NCBI RefSeq assembly: GCF_000208745.1
Contig: NC_030854.1
Coordinates: 6,532,057 to 6,596,056 of the forward strand
Reading direction: 5' to 3'
Source: Theobroma cacao
Lineage: Eukaryota; Streptophyta; Magnoliopsida; Malvales; Malvaceae
Length of the DNA stretch: 64,000 nt
The stretch's first letter is position 1, and each line of letters begins with the position of its first letter. A model generated the notes under the pieces. That model searched no databases, had not been told where the DNA came from, and worked only from the letters and a program-made list of their open reading frames with translations. Shown here piece by piece: positions 13,224-24,091 of the stretch. A program made the translations under genes and the position numbers.

Positions 13224-16139
13224 TGTCATGACCCGGTACTCCCCTTGAGCTCGTGACAACCGTCGAGGTGTCCCGATCGACACACATTACCCGAAATGTC
13301 AACCGAAACCCCGCAAAGCTTTAATATTAGTTTTTGCACATCCCCTATGAGAAACAGTTGTCAAATATAATGTTTTGAGATATTACAAACTATTTCCAAA
13401 TCAAAACAATAGAAGAATAATTTTTCGCTCACAGGAGCATTTTGGTCATTTTTCTTCGAAAATCTTGACTCTAGCTAATAATGTCGTATACAAGTGCAAA
13501 ACATATATTTCAAAAAAATCAAAAATAAATTTAGATGTCTAAACATTCGTTTAAAGTGAAATTATGACTATTAGAATAAAATAAAAATATTAAACAAAAT
13601 ATTCTATTTTCTTATAAAATAATATTTTTAGAACACTGCGAAAAGAATTTTTACAGCATAAAAGAAAAATAAATTCCTACATACAGTAGTACAGATAACT
13701 AGAGTATGAAATTTAATTTACAGTGACATGTGGACCCCTAAATGACAAAAATGAACGAAGGCTGCAAACCTACAGTTTTTGAGGAAGAAAAGCCAACTGT
13801 AGCCTTCGACGATGTCAGCTATCTACAACCTATACTAAGCCTGAAATGGGTGAAAATGAGGGTGGTGAGATTTTATAATCCCAGTGAGTAAACAAACACC
13901 ACTCAAAATATCTAAAGTTGAGTAAAATGAGACGATTAAAATATTCTATCTCAATATGTATTTCATAACATAAATATTCATTTCATTTAAATAATCAACA
14001 TGGCTTAGGAGTATCTTAAAAGCTTGGCTCCTGCCAAAATCATTCTCGAGAATACCTTGGTCGAGCCATTTAACCGAGTCTGCCAAGGCTGTTAAAAAAT
14101 TTTGTATACACACAAATCATATTTTTATTTTGAAAACACAATCGTTCCTTGGCGTTAGCAGAGCTCATCATCACGAGGTGGTTCGGCTTGACGTGAACTC
14201 TAACCATACCTCAGGAGATATCCTACGCGCCTCTCCAATCGAGGTATATATATAACCAGATTCTGTACCCCTCTAATAGGCTGGTCCATAGAATCCGCCC
14301 ACTACAACAAGCTAAACCCACCATACAATAAAATTTTGACAACATGACATGACCAATATTATACTACCTAGCCTGTAGATGTAAAATAGAACAATTCATA
14401 CAGTTCACAAACCACAATCCCGACCAGTCATGCCAACACATAATCATAAGCCATCAATTAAAACCATAAATTACAACACATCAAGTGGTCTCCAGTTACT
14501 CCATTTTCAAAATCATCATTCAATTTCAAAACAATTTTATGAAATTATTTCATTAAATCACATTTTATTTATAAAATCGAAAAATTAATCATTTAAATCA
14601 TTTTCTATAAAATTCACAAAATCGAATAAAAAGACCATTTTAGATAATTAAATTGATGATAAGGTTACTCACTATGTCTAGAGTGCGGATTTTCGAAGTA
14701 CTCTGACTACTGGTCCTCGGATGTAATTTTCTTACCTTTATTGGAAGACTCACCACCTTGACATAATACAAAATCGAGAAACTTACTACATCGGTACTAA
14801 ATCAAAATTAAACTAATTTAGACTACTAATGCATGATATGGAATGCAAAATGCACAGGTAACCATCTAAACCCAATATTGACCTAATTCGTCTTATCACC
14901 CGATTAATTGGCCAACGCGTCCAATTTAGCTCCAAATTGCTCCATTTTTTTTCCAATACCTTAATTCACCAAACACAAGTCAAATAACCTAAAATTTGAC
15001 AAAACCATCTTTACTTTTCTTCTTAGAATTTTCGATCAATAATGGTGCATTAACACCGTGATTTTTCCTACTACTTTTCCACACCATAATTCATCATTTT
15101 CTAACCAATTCTCTTAAAATAAAAATCAAATTCATCCTCACTCAATACAAGGTAGATTCGGCCATTGATGGATGGTGGGGAAAATGAATTCTTTTCTTGT
15201 TGTTTTGCTTCTAGACATGGTAAACTAACTAAAAATACTAACATAACTTGAAATCAAATCAATCCAACATCATTCTCTCTCCATACCCATTCAGCCAACC
15301 ATGAATTCACCATGAAAACATGTAATTTAACCATGGAAAATAAGGAGAAATGCTTGGGAAAGGTAGATCACAAGCCAAAATCAAGAAATTTTACCTTTGA
15401 TTGCTTGATTACTTGAAATCCACTAATTTTCTCTTGAATTTTCCACCTAGGTTTTTGTTCTTCTTCTTTTCTTCTCTTTTCCTTGCTTGGCCGAATATTT
15501 GGAGAGAAATGAGAGGTTTATAGGCTGATTTTAAAGGAAACAATAAAATATTCTAAGTTTGACACTTGTCACCATGTTATTGGTCCATTTTTAAATTCTT
15601 AACTATTAAGCTTTCTCTCTCTACCACATAAAATCCTTCAATTATCCATACTAATAATGGATAAAATTATGGTGCTGGACAAGTGTTGGGTGGTGTAAAA
15701 TTACCATTTTACCCTTGAGGTGGCAAAATGACTTTTTGCCCTTATCCTCAGAAAAACATCGAAATTAAAATTCTTCACTTCTCAAACTCAAATTATACTC
15801 CAAATAATCGATCTTAGTCAAAAATTTCATCTAACTCTCACATCTTAACCTCGGGTGGCGAAATGACCATTTTGCCCCCGGATCATGAAAATTCCATTTT
15901 GACTCCAAATCAGTCCTCGAACTCCGAATCACCATTTTAAATCATTCTTGGACTGTAAAATTTTCAATTTCACTCTAAAATCTCTATTTGCTCTAGTTCG
16001 AGGCTTAAATCAATTTAGTTACACTATTAAGTACACTACCGTCCTTTTTCGATTTTTTTTTCGGGGCTTTCCTAATATGCAAGCATATTGTCAATCACAT
16101 GAATGACATGGCAAGTATTTTATAGAGTCAGGCTTGAAA
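13224..16139 (-). repeat. 5' LTR of element A, uninterrupted (2916 bases)
   Basis: The LTR begins TGTCATGACC at 13224 and ends CTTGAAA at 16139, where CTTGACA is expected, so the terminal CA has mutated. It retains the roughly 290-base segment lost from the 3' LTR and the empty site for LTR-B. The minus-strand promoter region lies near 15500-15900. Confidence 0.92.
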
Positions 16140-16144
16140 TTTCC

Positions 16145-18334
16145 TATGCATTCTTTTTCAATTACCATGGTTAAAATTCAAGATCTCATGAAGGATTCAT
16201 GGTTGACCGAATTTAGGGAGAGAAAATTTGATGATTTATTTGGTTAGATTTCAAGGTATCTTAGTGTTTTTAGTTGTTTGGTGATGTTTAACATGAAAAA
16301 CAAGCAATAAATTTCATACCCTTCACCCACACTCCTTGGCTGAAATTTTCAAGAGAGAAATTGGATAATGGACTTTGATGAATTTCATGCTATTTAGGTG
16401 TTTTTAGTTGTTTTATGATGTAAGGTGTAAAAATCAAGCATGAAAAATTACATGTTCTACACTAAACCTACAATGGCCGAATTTTATAAGGAAGATATTG
16501 ATGATGGATTTTTGTGATATTACATATTATTTAACTTGTAATTGATAATTTGGAGTGTTGGAAGTGGAATCAAGTTATTTGGAGTTAAATTGGATGTATT
16601 GGCCAATTAATTGGTGTATAGATCGAATTAGGCCAATACTATTTTATTTCGATACATAATTGAAGCTACGTAGAACACCATATTTAGATAATAATCCGAA
16701 CATTTCGCATCCCATTTCATGCATTCATATTGAGCCTAAATTAGTTTTATAACGGTTTAGTACAAATATAGTAAATTGCTTGTTGTGCATTATGTTTAGG
16801 TGGTGAAACTTCTGATAAGGGTAAGGAGATTGTACCCGAAGACAGGGACTAGGAGTACTTCGACTCCTGATATTGTAAGTAACCTTATTATCGTCTTAAT
16901 TATCTAAAGTAGTTTTTATTCGTTTTTTTGATTTTATAGAAAAATGAGTTTAAATGGTAAATCCTTATGTTTTATAAGTAAAACGTGATTAAATGAAATG
17001 AGTTTTATAAATCATTTTGAAATTGAATGATGATTTTAGAAATTGAGTAATTGGAGACTGTTTGTTTGTGTTGTAAATTTATGGTTTGAAATGAATGACT
17101 TATGGTGATATTGGCATGAATGGCTGAATTGGAAATTGTGTGAAAGTTGTATGAACTGTTTGTTTTGCCTTAACAGGTTGGGTAATAATATAACTACCAT
17201 GTCATGCTGTCGAAACTTTTATTGATTTGGTGGGATATTGATTAGTCACTGCAATAGCAGGTTTCCGTGGACTAGCCTATTAGAGAGGGGCACGGTAAAC
17301 TCTGTTATATTTTACCTCGGTACGAGAGGCGCGGAGGGTATCTCTTGAGGTAAAGCTTTAGAGTTCACTACACGCTAAACCACCACGTGAGGGTGAACTC
17401 AGCCAACGCCAAGGAATGACTATGCTTTTAAAAGTAAAAATATGTTTTATGCATATATGAACTTTTCTTTAACAACCTTAGCGGACTAGAGAATGAGTTT
17501 TGGTACGAGATAAATTTTTAAGAAATTCATAAGCCATGTTGATTATTTGAGTGAAATGAAATTATTTTATTTAGTTGAAATGAGTTTGAAACGTTATGAA
17601 TCATAGTACGATGAACTATTTTAAGTTGTTTCCATTTACTCGACTTTATATATTTTAGATGATGTTTGTTTACTCACTGAGTTTATATAAACTCACCACC
17701 CTCGTTTCCACTCATTCTAGGATCAGGATAGTCCGTAAATAGCTAATTACGTCGAGGGTTATTATTGGACTCGCATTCTCAAAAATTGTAGGTCCACAGC
17801 CTTTATTACCTTTGGTCATTCAGGGGCCCACACGTCATTGTAAATTAAATTACATACTCTGATTATCTGTGTTACTATATGTATGGATTTATTTTGCATT
17901 TACGTTACAAAAATTATTTACGCAGAGTTCTATAAATATTGTTTTATAAAAAAATGGAATATTTCATTTAATATTTTTATGTTATTCTATTAGCTACAAT
18001 TTCACCCTAAATGAATGTTTTAGACATAAAAACTTGTTTTTAGTTATGAAATGTGTATTTTCCCCTATATATTATATTTTCAGCAGGTTTCAAAATTTTT
18101 GAGAAAAATGACCAAAATGCCCTTGTGTGATAAAAAATATTTTTTATTATTGTTTTGATTTGAAAATAGCTTATAATCTTTTAAAATATGACATTTAGTA
18201 ATTATTGCTCACAGGGGAGATGTGAAAACTGATATTAAGCCTTGCGAGGTTTCAGTTGGCATTTAAGGTAATGAATGTCTCTCGAGATATCGTGGAGATT
18301 GTCACGGGCTCGAGGAGAGTACCGGGTCGTGACA
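16145..18334 (+). repeat. Right part of the outer solo LTR-C
   Basis: This continues LTR-C after the insertion of element A and ends ACCGGGTCGTGACA. It shares with all other copies a GC-richer conserved block near 17270-17420 (a GAGAGGCGC motif and CCACCACGTGAGG). Confidence 0.88.
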
Positions 18335-18339
18335 CAAGG

Positions 18340-18520
18340 AGTCTTTGTGACTCACACATGTAAGATGTATTTGTTTTGTAGATCATTGAGTAGATAGAGC
18401 AAGTGTCACAGAGACGTGATACGTTCCTTCTTGGATAGGTGTTCTACCAGCTGCTTACAACCTAGAGGGTTGTGTCATGTTCCTCTGACGAGTTGTGCTC
18501 TATGCTTATATTTATGTGAT
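18340..18520. other. Unidentified spacer between two solo LTRs
   Basis: This short stretch is continuous in origin with 635-1772 and 20147-20300. It has words such as CTACCAGCTGCTTACAACC that look like LTR sequence of an unidentified gypsy family. No coding was seen. Confidence 0.3.
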
Positions 18521-18525
18521 GTTAG

Positions 18526-20141
18526 TGTTGCTCGCTAATTTATCAAGACAATTTGTTTTAAAACTTTTATTATATTTGTAAAACATCGTGCAAGTGCACA
18601 TGGTTAATAAGTTATATAGTAGTGAATGAGTTATCGTTTCCACAGGGAATTATATCTATATTCTTGCTAATTACTAAAATTTGGCAATTTACTCTTATCT
18701 AAGGAAATCTAGTCTGAAAATTAGTTGAAAATGAAAATTAAAGTAGTAAGGCTAAACTAGTAAACTAAGCTAAAAAAAAAATTGCAAGTAAATTGAGTTG
18801 GAAAACAGTGGGGAAGTTCCTAGGATTATGGTTTCAATTAATGCTTCATTTGGACTTAAGATTGACTAATTACCTATTTTTATGGAAAACTAATACCAGC
18901 CTAGGATCCTTAAGCATAGACGATTCTCCATCGAGCTATCGTACAATGGCCTAACTTAATTTAGTTCTCTATATGTCTATAGCTAATTAATTAAGCTAAG
19001 TTCCTTAAGTATGGGTCCTATAAATTGACTATATATGGTTAATAGATGTATGTCTACTCTATTAACAAATCATGCAATTAATTCCTAGTTGCAATGATTA
19101 TATACTACCCAAACCATGGTCTTTTAGACTAATTTTGTCAAGTATTATCTAAACACCTAAGCACATCTTTTTGATGATCAGTCAATAAAATGGAAAATAA
19201 ATGCAGATTTGAATAAACACTAAATATTCCATAAAAACAATTAATAGTCAATCAAGTATCCAAGCTATACATTAATATCCACCATAATCCTAGAAAAGAA
19301 AGTTTAGCTTAACATTTCAACAGCCCATAATAAAATTTCAGCAAAACTAAGCATTTATACAAGGAGATTTAAAGAGAGAAAAATAAAGCTGGTGAAAGAA
19401 AACTCTTTTGGTGCAGCTTTATCAAGCTTTTCTTCAAGATTTTTCCTTTTCTTTTCTCCTTGTGGAAAGCTCCTTTTTGCCTCTAAAGTTGCTCTAACCT
19501 CCTCTACTTGAAAACCCTTTCAAAATGGCCTACATATACTTCCTTTAAAGCCTTAGAGTCAAAAATCGAGAATTGTAGATTTTAAAAACCCTGTTCGGGC
19601 ACCACGGCATTGGGTGGCTGGTGCTGCAGTGCCTAGCTCACTGTTTTGTGTGGGAGACATGTCTTGTTGGCTCTTTAAGCTGCATAGTGTAGCACTACTC
19701 AGTCTAGATAATTCTAATGTGATTTTGACTATATTTTGATTAAAAATGGAGAAGTAATAAACATGAAAGTTGTAGCTCTTCCTCTTAACATTCCAATGAT
19801 CTAAGAATCATGTTGATTAGACTTTTATAGCTTAAGTTATGTCTGAAATACCACAGCATATTTAATGAAGTCTGCACTTGGCCAACTTGTACAATTCCAT
19901 GCCACTTGACCTCTTCTCTTTTGAAGACCTTAAAAATATAGGAACTAAATCAGCCATAGCTAAAAATAGGCACTTTTACCATACAAATAAACTAAAATAA
20001 CTTGAAGTAAACTAGCTCAATCATGAGTTACCTAATTAAAGAAAAAAAAAGAAAACTACTTACAACTTTGTCTAAACTCAAAGACTTAGCAATTTTATCA
20101 CTCAAAATATGACAAGATAACTTTATATAATAGAGTTATCA
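18526..20141 (-). mobile_element. Athila-like solo LTR (LTR-F)
   Basis: A 1616-base LTR starts TGTTGCTCGC and ends GAGTTATCA, with an exact target duplication GTTAG at 18521-18525 and 20142-20146. Read on the minus strand it resembles the Athila-type LTR at 55131-56810: a similar start around TTATATAAAGTTAT, the word CTAGGATTATGGTGG in the middle and similar later sequence. There is no internal region, so it is a solo LTR. The CACCACGGCATTGGGTGG-like stretch near 19600 and the pyrimidine tracts near 19430 are part of the LTR. Confidence 0.85.
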
Positions 20142-20146
20142 GTTAG

Positions 20147-21216
20147 ACATGTTTATGTAAGTTGAATTAAGTGCCATGTCTTTATGATATTAAACGGATG
20201 AATGCCATGATGGCCCAAGGACAAAGTTTAACACTAAGGTGCTAGTGCATGATGGTGTGAAACCAAGTAACTCAAAAAAAGGCAAAACTAAAAGAACGAA
20301 AAGTCAAAACACAAAACCCTAAAGACAAAAGACAAAGTCAATGAATACCTTAAACATTTCTAAAGTACCTTGAATGTGAAAATAAGTAAAATACCCTCAA
20401 AATTAACAATAATAACTAAACAAAAATGTCGTCAACATGTGTAAGATATCTTGAATATTAGCATAAATAAAATACCTTTAAAATTAGTAACAATGATTAA
20501 AAAAAACACACGCACAACATACAATTATCCAATGAGAAACAAAGAAAAACACCAAAATAAAAAATCAAAGCAAAACTCAATTATATGCAACTCGGAAAAA
20601 CTTGAGAGCAAAACTACTAATTTGCACCACAAAAATAAAAACTAAAAAAAAAAAGTAATCAAAAAGTAAATTAAAACTAGTTGACAACAATAGTAAAAAT
20701 GTAGAAGAACAAAACAACCTGGCAACAACAAAAATGAAAAAAAAATCAAAGTAGAAATAAAGAGAAAAGGAGAGGCAAAACGCAAAAACCCAACAACCAA
20801 TTTGCATCACATTAAGAAAATCTAGAAAAATAAGAGCACAAACCAAAACCAAATTCAAAATTATAGAGAAGAATAGTGACAACAGTCAAAAAGAAAATAA
20901 AAGAAGAATGAAAGCAGAGAAAAAGAGTCCAAGCCAAAAAAAAAAATGATAACTAGAACCATAAAATTGAAAGCAAAGACAAAAGTGAAATTATAGAAAC
21001 CCAACCAACAATTTGCTTCACATTAAGAAAAACTAAAAAAAGAAGAACTAAATTCAAAGTTGGAGCGTAAAATAGAGAAAAAAAAAGAAACAACGTGGTG
21101 AAAATAAAGAGAAAAAAAACCAACAAAAATGAGGGAAACAAAGACAAGAACAAAGCTAAATAAAAAAAAATGAAAATAGATAAGAAAAGACCAATGTAGA
21201 GAATAAAGGTAAAAAA
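20147..21216. repeat. A-rich leader of a gypsy remnant with degenerate tandem repeats
   Basis: This purine-rich sequence has no credible gene; long frames on the minus strand are low-complexity translations of poly-A-rich DNA. It holds about three diverged tandem units of about 180-210 bases, marked by AATTTGCACCAC near 20621, AATTTGCATCAC near 20800 and AATTTGCTTCAC near 21011. Near 20350-20490 there are units around AAAATACC. It continues at 31372-31800 after the copia insertion, so it is the 5' untranslated part of the gag element there. Confidence 0.5.
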
Positions 21217-22399
21217 TGTTGGCTCCATTAGTTTTTTATGATAATAAAACATTCCCATTCATTTGTATCTAATATCTCTACTTGAGTATGCAGAACAAAA
21301 AAATTGTATGCCAAGAATAAATCAATCATTCAAAGACACATATAAAAAATCATAAGAATAAGAAGCTACAATTGATCAACAAAACAGAAGCCTCTTTGTT
21401 GGATAATGAAAGGTGTTAGTTAGCTAAAATTCAAATTAGAAGTCGGCGGGCTCAAGAGGATTGAGAGACAGAGAAGACTTAGTTGACCAAAAAGTAGGTT
21501 AGTCAATTAAGAGCCTACTGCTAGAAATCTGGACTTTAAAACAGAAACAACTTAATCGACTAAAAAGGAAGTTAGTCGACTAAGTGCTCACTGCCAGAAA
21601 CTGAGATCAGAAGACAAAAACGACTTAGTCGAATAAGAGCGTAGTTAGTCAACTAAGATCATTCTGCTAGAAAATTTGAATTGAGCACTAGAAGACATAT
21701 TAATGGCCAAAATTGCTACCAAACTGTTACCAATGGTCAAAAACTACTTAACACCTATCAGAGATGATTTTTCAAGTATTTAAAAGGCTCCCGACTGCTA
21801 GAAAATGTAATTAAGGCTTCCAAGTCTAAAAAGAACTCAAAAAAATTACAAAAACCTTCAGCATACTTTATGGACTTTACTCCTATCCTTGTAAAAGATT
21901 CAAGCACTTCACTTTGTACCACTTATATCAAGTCAGTGATCATAGGTACACATTTATTTCTTTTCTTCTTGTATACTTAGAGTGTGTGAGACACTCTAAG
22001 GGATTTATTTAAGCTTGGATTGCTTGATTGAGTGTATAAGTTCTAACTTAGCTTAGAAAAGTTAGTTGTTGGGTTTTGGTTGATCCTGGTAAAAACCATT
22101 GTGAAAGGTTTTGGCTGAGCCTAGTAAAAGCCATTGTAAAAGCTTGGTGAAAGCTTGGGAATTTCACCGTTCGTAGTGATTGGTTTGGAAAATCCTTGGT
22201 TGTACAATCAAGGTAGTTAATGTAGGTCTTGGATCGAACCACTATAAATTCTTGTGTGATTGTTTGCTCTATTTTTAGTTTTTCATTCATCTTTAAATCT
22301 TTCTTTTATCTTACATTTATCCCTAATCAGAAGTCAATTTTAGTAAGAGCCAAAAAGTTCTATTCACCCCCTCTCTAACACATTTACTTGGGACCAACA
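21217..22399 (+). repeat. 5' LTR of copia-1
   Basis: It starts TGTTGGCTCC and ends GGACCAACA. It contains a cluster of TTAGTCGAC/GTCGACTAA words at about 21470-21660. Confidence 0.93.
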
Positions 22400-22401
22400 A
22401 G

Positions 22402-22413
22402 TGGAATCAGAGT
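22402..22413 (+). other. Primer-binding site of copia-1
   Basis: TGGAATCAGAGT is a two-mismatch form of TGGTATCAGAGC (initiator Met tRNA), two bases after the 5' LTR. Confidence 0.8.
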
Positions 22414-22456
22414 AAGTTTCTTGTTCTTGAGGTCAACACCCTTTGGGAAGATACAA

Positions 22457-24091
22457 ATGGCTATTCAAAAATTAGTAGTTGCTGAGGGACAATGAATAAA
22501 CAGACCACCTTTGTTTGATGGCTCAAATTATCCATATTGGAGTACTAGGATGTCAATATACATTAGGGCAATAGATTATGAGATGTGGGATGTCATCACT
22601 GATGGTCCCTTTATTCCTTCAACCTTAAATGTTGTAACCAATGAAATGATTCTTAAGCTAAGGTTTGAATGGATTGAAGCTGAAACCAAAAGAGTCCAAA
22701 CAAACTTTAAGGCAATCAATACACTGCATTGTGCTTTAACTCCCACTGAATTCAATAAAGTGTCAAGCTGTACCACATCTAAATAAGTGTGGGATAAACT
22801 TAGGATTATTCATGAAGAGACTTTATAAGTCAAGGAGTCCAAGATAGCTCTCTTGACCTACAATTATGAGATGTTTAAGATGAAACCTGGTGAAAATATC
22901 ACCAGCATACTAGATAGGTTCACAAACATTACAAACAAACTCAGTCAACTAGGCAAACCAAATTCTGAACATGAGATAATTAAAAGACTTTTTAGAAGCC
23001 TACCCAAAAATTGAAAGCCAAAGGTGACTGCCATCCATGAAGCCAAGGACATCAATGTTATAACTCTGGATGAAATTTGTGGTTCTCTCCTCACTCATGA
23101 GCTGCAACTTAAGGAAGAGGAAGAGGAAGACAAAAGAGAAGATAAAGAGAAGAAGAAAAGTATTGCCTTAAAAGTGAACATTCTTGAAAAAGAATTGGGC
23201 AATCTATCTTGTGATGATGATGAGGAACTAGCTATGGTTGCAAGAAGGTTCAGAAAGCTTATGGGTCAAAGAAATCGAAGATTACCTTAGAGAGGTTATA
23301 GAAGAGATAAAGGCTCTTCATGGAGAACCAAAAATAAAAACAAGTCAAACAAGAAGGAATAGCCTATATGCTTTGAATGCAAGAAGCCTGCACATTTCAA
23401 GTCTGAATGCCCCATGTTGAAGGAGGAAACTCCAAAGAAAAACAGAAAATCAAAGAAGGCAATGGTGGCTGTTACTTGGTCAGATAGTGATACTTCAAGT
23501 TCTGATGATGAAAAAGAAAAAGCTGAAGAAAGAGTAAATTTATGTTTGATGGCAAGGGATGATGAATCCTAGGTATTTTCATCTCCTTGTGATATTTCAA
23601 TTGATAAATTACAAAAGGAGTATGAATGGCTTTATGATGAGTTTGAGAAACTTGCATCAAAATATAAAATTTTGAAAAGAAAAACTGCATTTCTTAAGAT
23701 TGATTTGCAAAAAATAAAACATGACTTCAATTCTATTTTTGAGTAAAGAAATATTTTGCAAATTGAATTAGACCATTCAAAAACAAATTTTGAAACTCTA
23801 AAATTAGAATTGGAAAACAGAACAGAAGTCTTGCAAAAGGTAGTTGAAGAAAATGTTAATCTTAAAAGTTTAAGGAAAGAAACATCAAGGAGGAACACAT
23901 ACTTTAGGAAAAATTCGGATAATGCTTCATTTAGATGCTATAATTATGGAAAATTTGGACATTTATCTTATGACTATTATAAAAACAGAAGCAAGCAGAA
24001 AACAAGAAAAATTTGGGTTCCAAAAGGATCCTATATTGTAGCTAAGCTTCAAGGACCCATCAAGGTATGTGTATATATTAAGAAAAACTGA
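22457..24091 (+). pseudogene. Gag of copia-1, ending at an in-frame UGA before pol
   Basis: ATG at 22457 opens a SIRE-type gag, seen as frame pieces at 22511-22786, 23024-23290 and 23756-24091. Landmarks are FDGSNYPYWSTRMSIYIRA near the start, a Lys/Glu-rich segment around 23110-23160, a zinc knuckle CX2CX4HX4C at 23369-23410, an acidic coiled-coil-like stretch (23590-23880) and a second knuckle at 23936-23977 in which two cysteines are now tyrosines. Internal stops occur early in the frame. The final stop, TGA at 24089-24091, is followed in the same frame by the pol reading frame. Gag forms the particle that packages element RNA. Confidence 0.88.

Larger units (their letters stand above)
2558..16139 (-). 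mobile_element. Tekay/Del-type Ty3-gypsy chromovirus retrotransposon, full but decayed (element A)
   Basis: A complete minus-strand element with both LTRs, primer-binding site, gag, protease, RT, RNase H, integrase, chromodomain-like end and polypurine tract. The target duplication TTTCC is exact at 2553-2557 and 16140-16144. The 5' LTR is on the right (13224-16139) and the 3' LTR on the left (2558-8141, carrying a nested solo LTR). The C-terminal chromodomain-like segment, long LTRs of about 3 kb and initiator-Met primer site fit the Tekay (Del) lineage. Coding is broken by several stops and shifts, so the copy cannot encode its own proteins. Confidence 0.93.
1773..18334 (+). mobile_element. 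Outer Tekay-family solo LTR (LTR-C), interrupted by a full element
   Basis: A single LTR in + orientation begins TGTCAAGCCC at 1773 and ends GGGTCGTGACA at 18334. It is split at 2557/16145 by a complete element of the same family. Without the insert it is about 2.97 kb, close to the 2.95 kb of the intact LTR at 4737-7688. Flanking pentamers are CAGGG (1768-1772) and CAAGG (18335-18339), one mismatch apart, as expected of an old target duplication. No internal region of its own is present, so it is a solo LTR left by LTR-LTR recombination. It holds U3-type sequence, a TATA box near 2380 and long transcribed-type sequence after it. Confidence 0.88.

Noticed and set aside
20577..21258. Two minus-strand frames of 101 codons rich in Phe and Leu, like membrane proteins
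   Set aside because: They are translations of A-rich low-complexity DNA; the Phe/Leu content follows from poly-A on the other strand and tandem repeats.
21470..21660. Regularly repeated palindromes considered as a CRISPR-like array
   Set aside because: The words are inside plant copia LTRs, irregularly spaced and present in both LTRs; nothing suggests a prokaryotic array.
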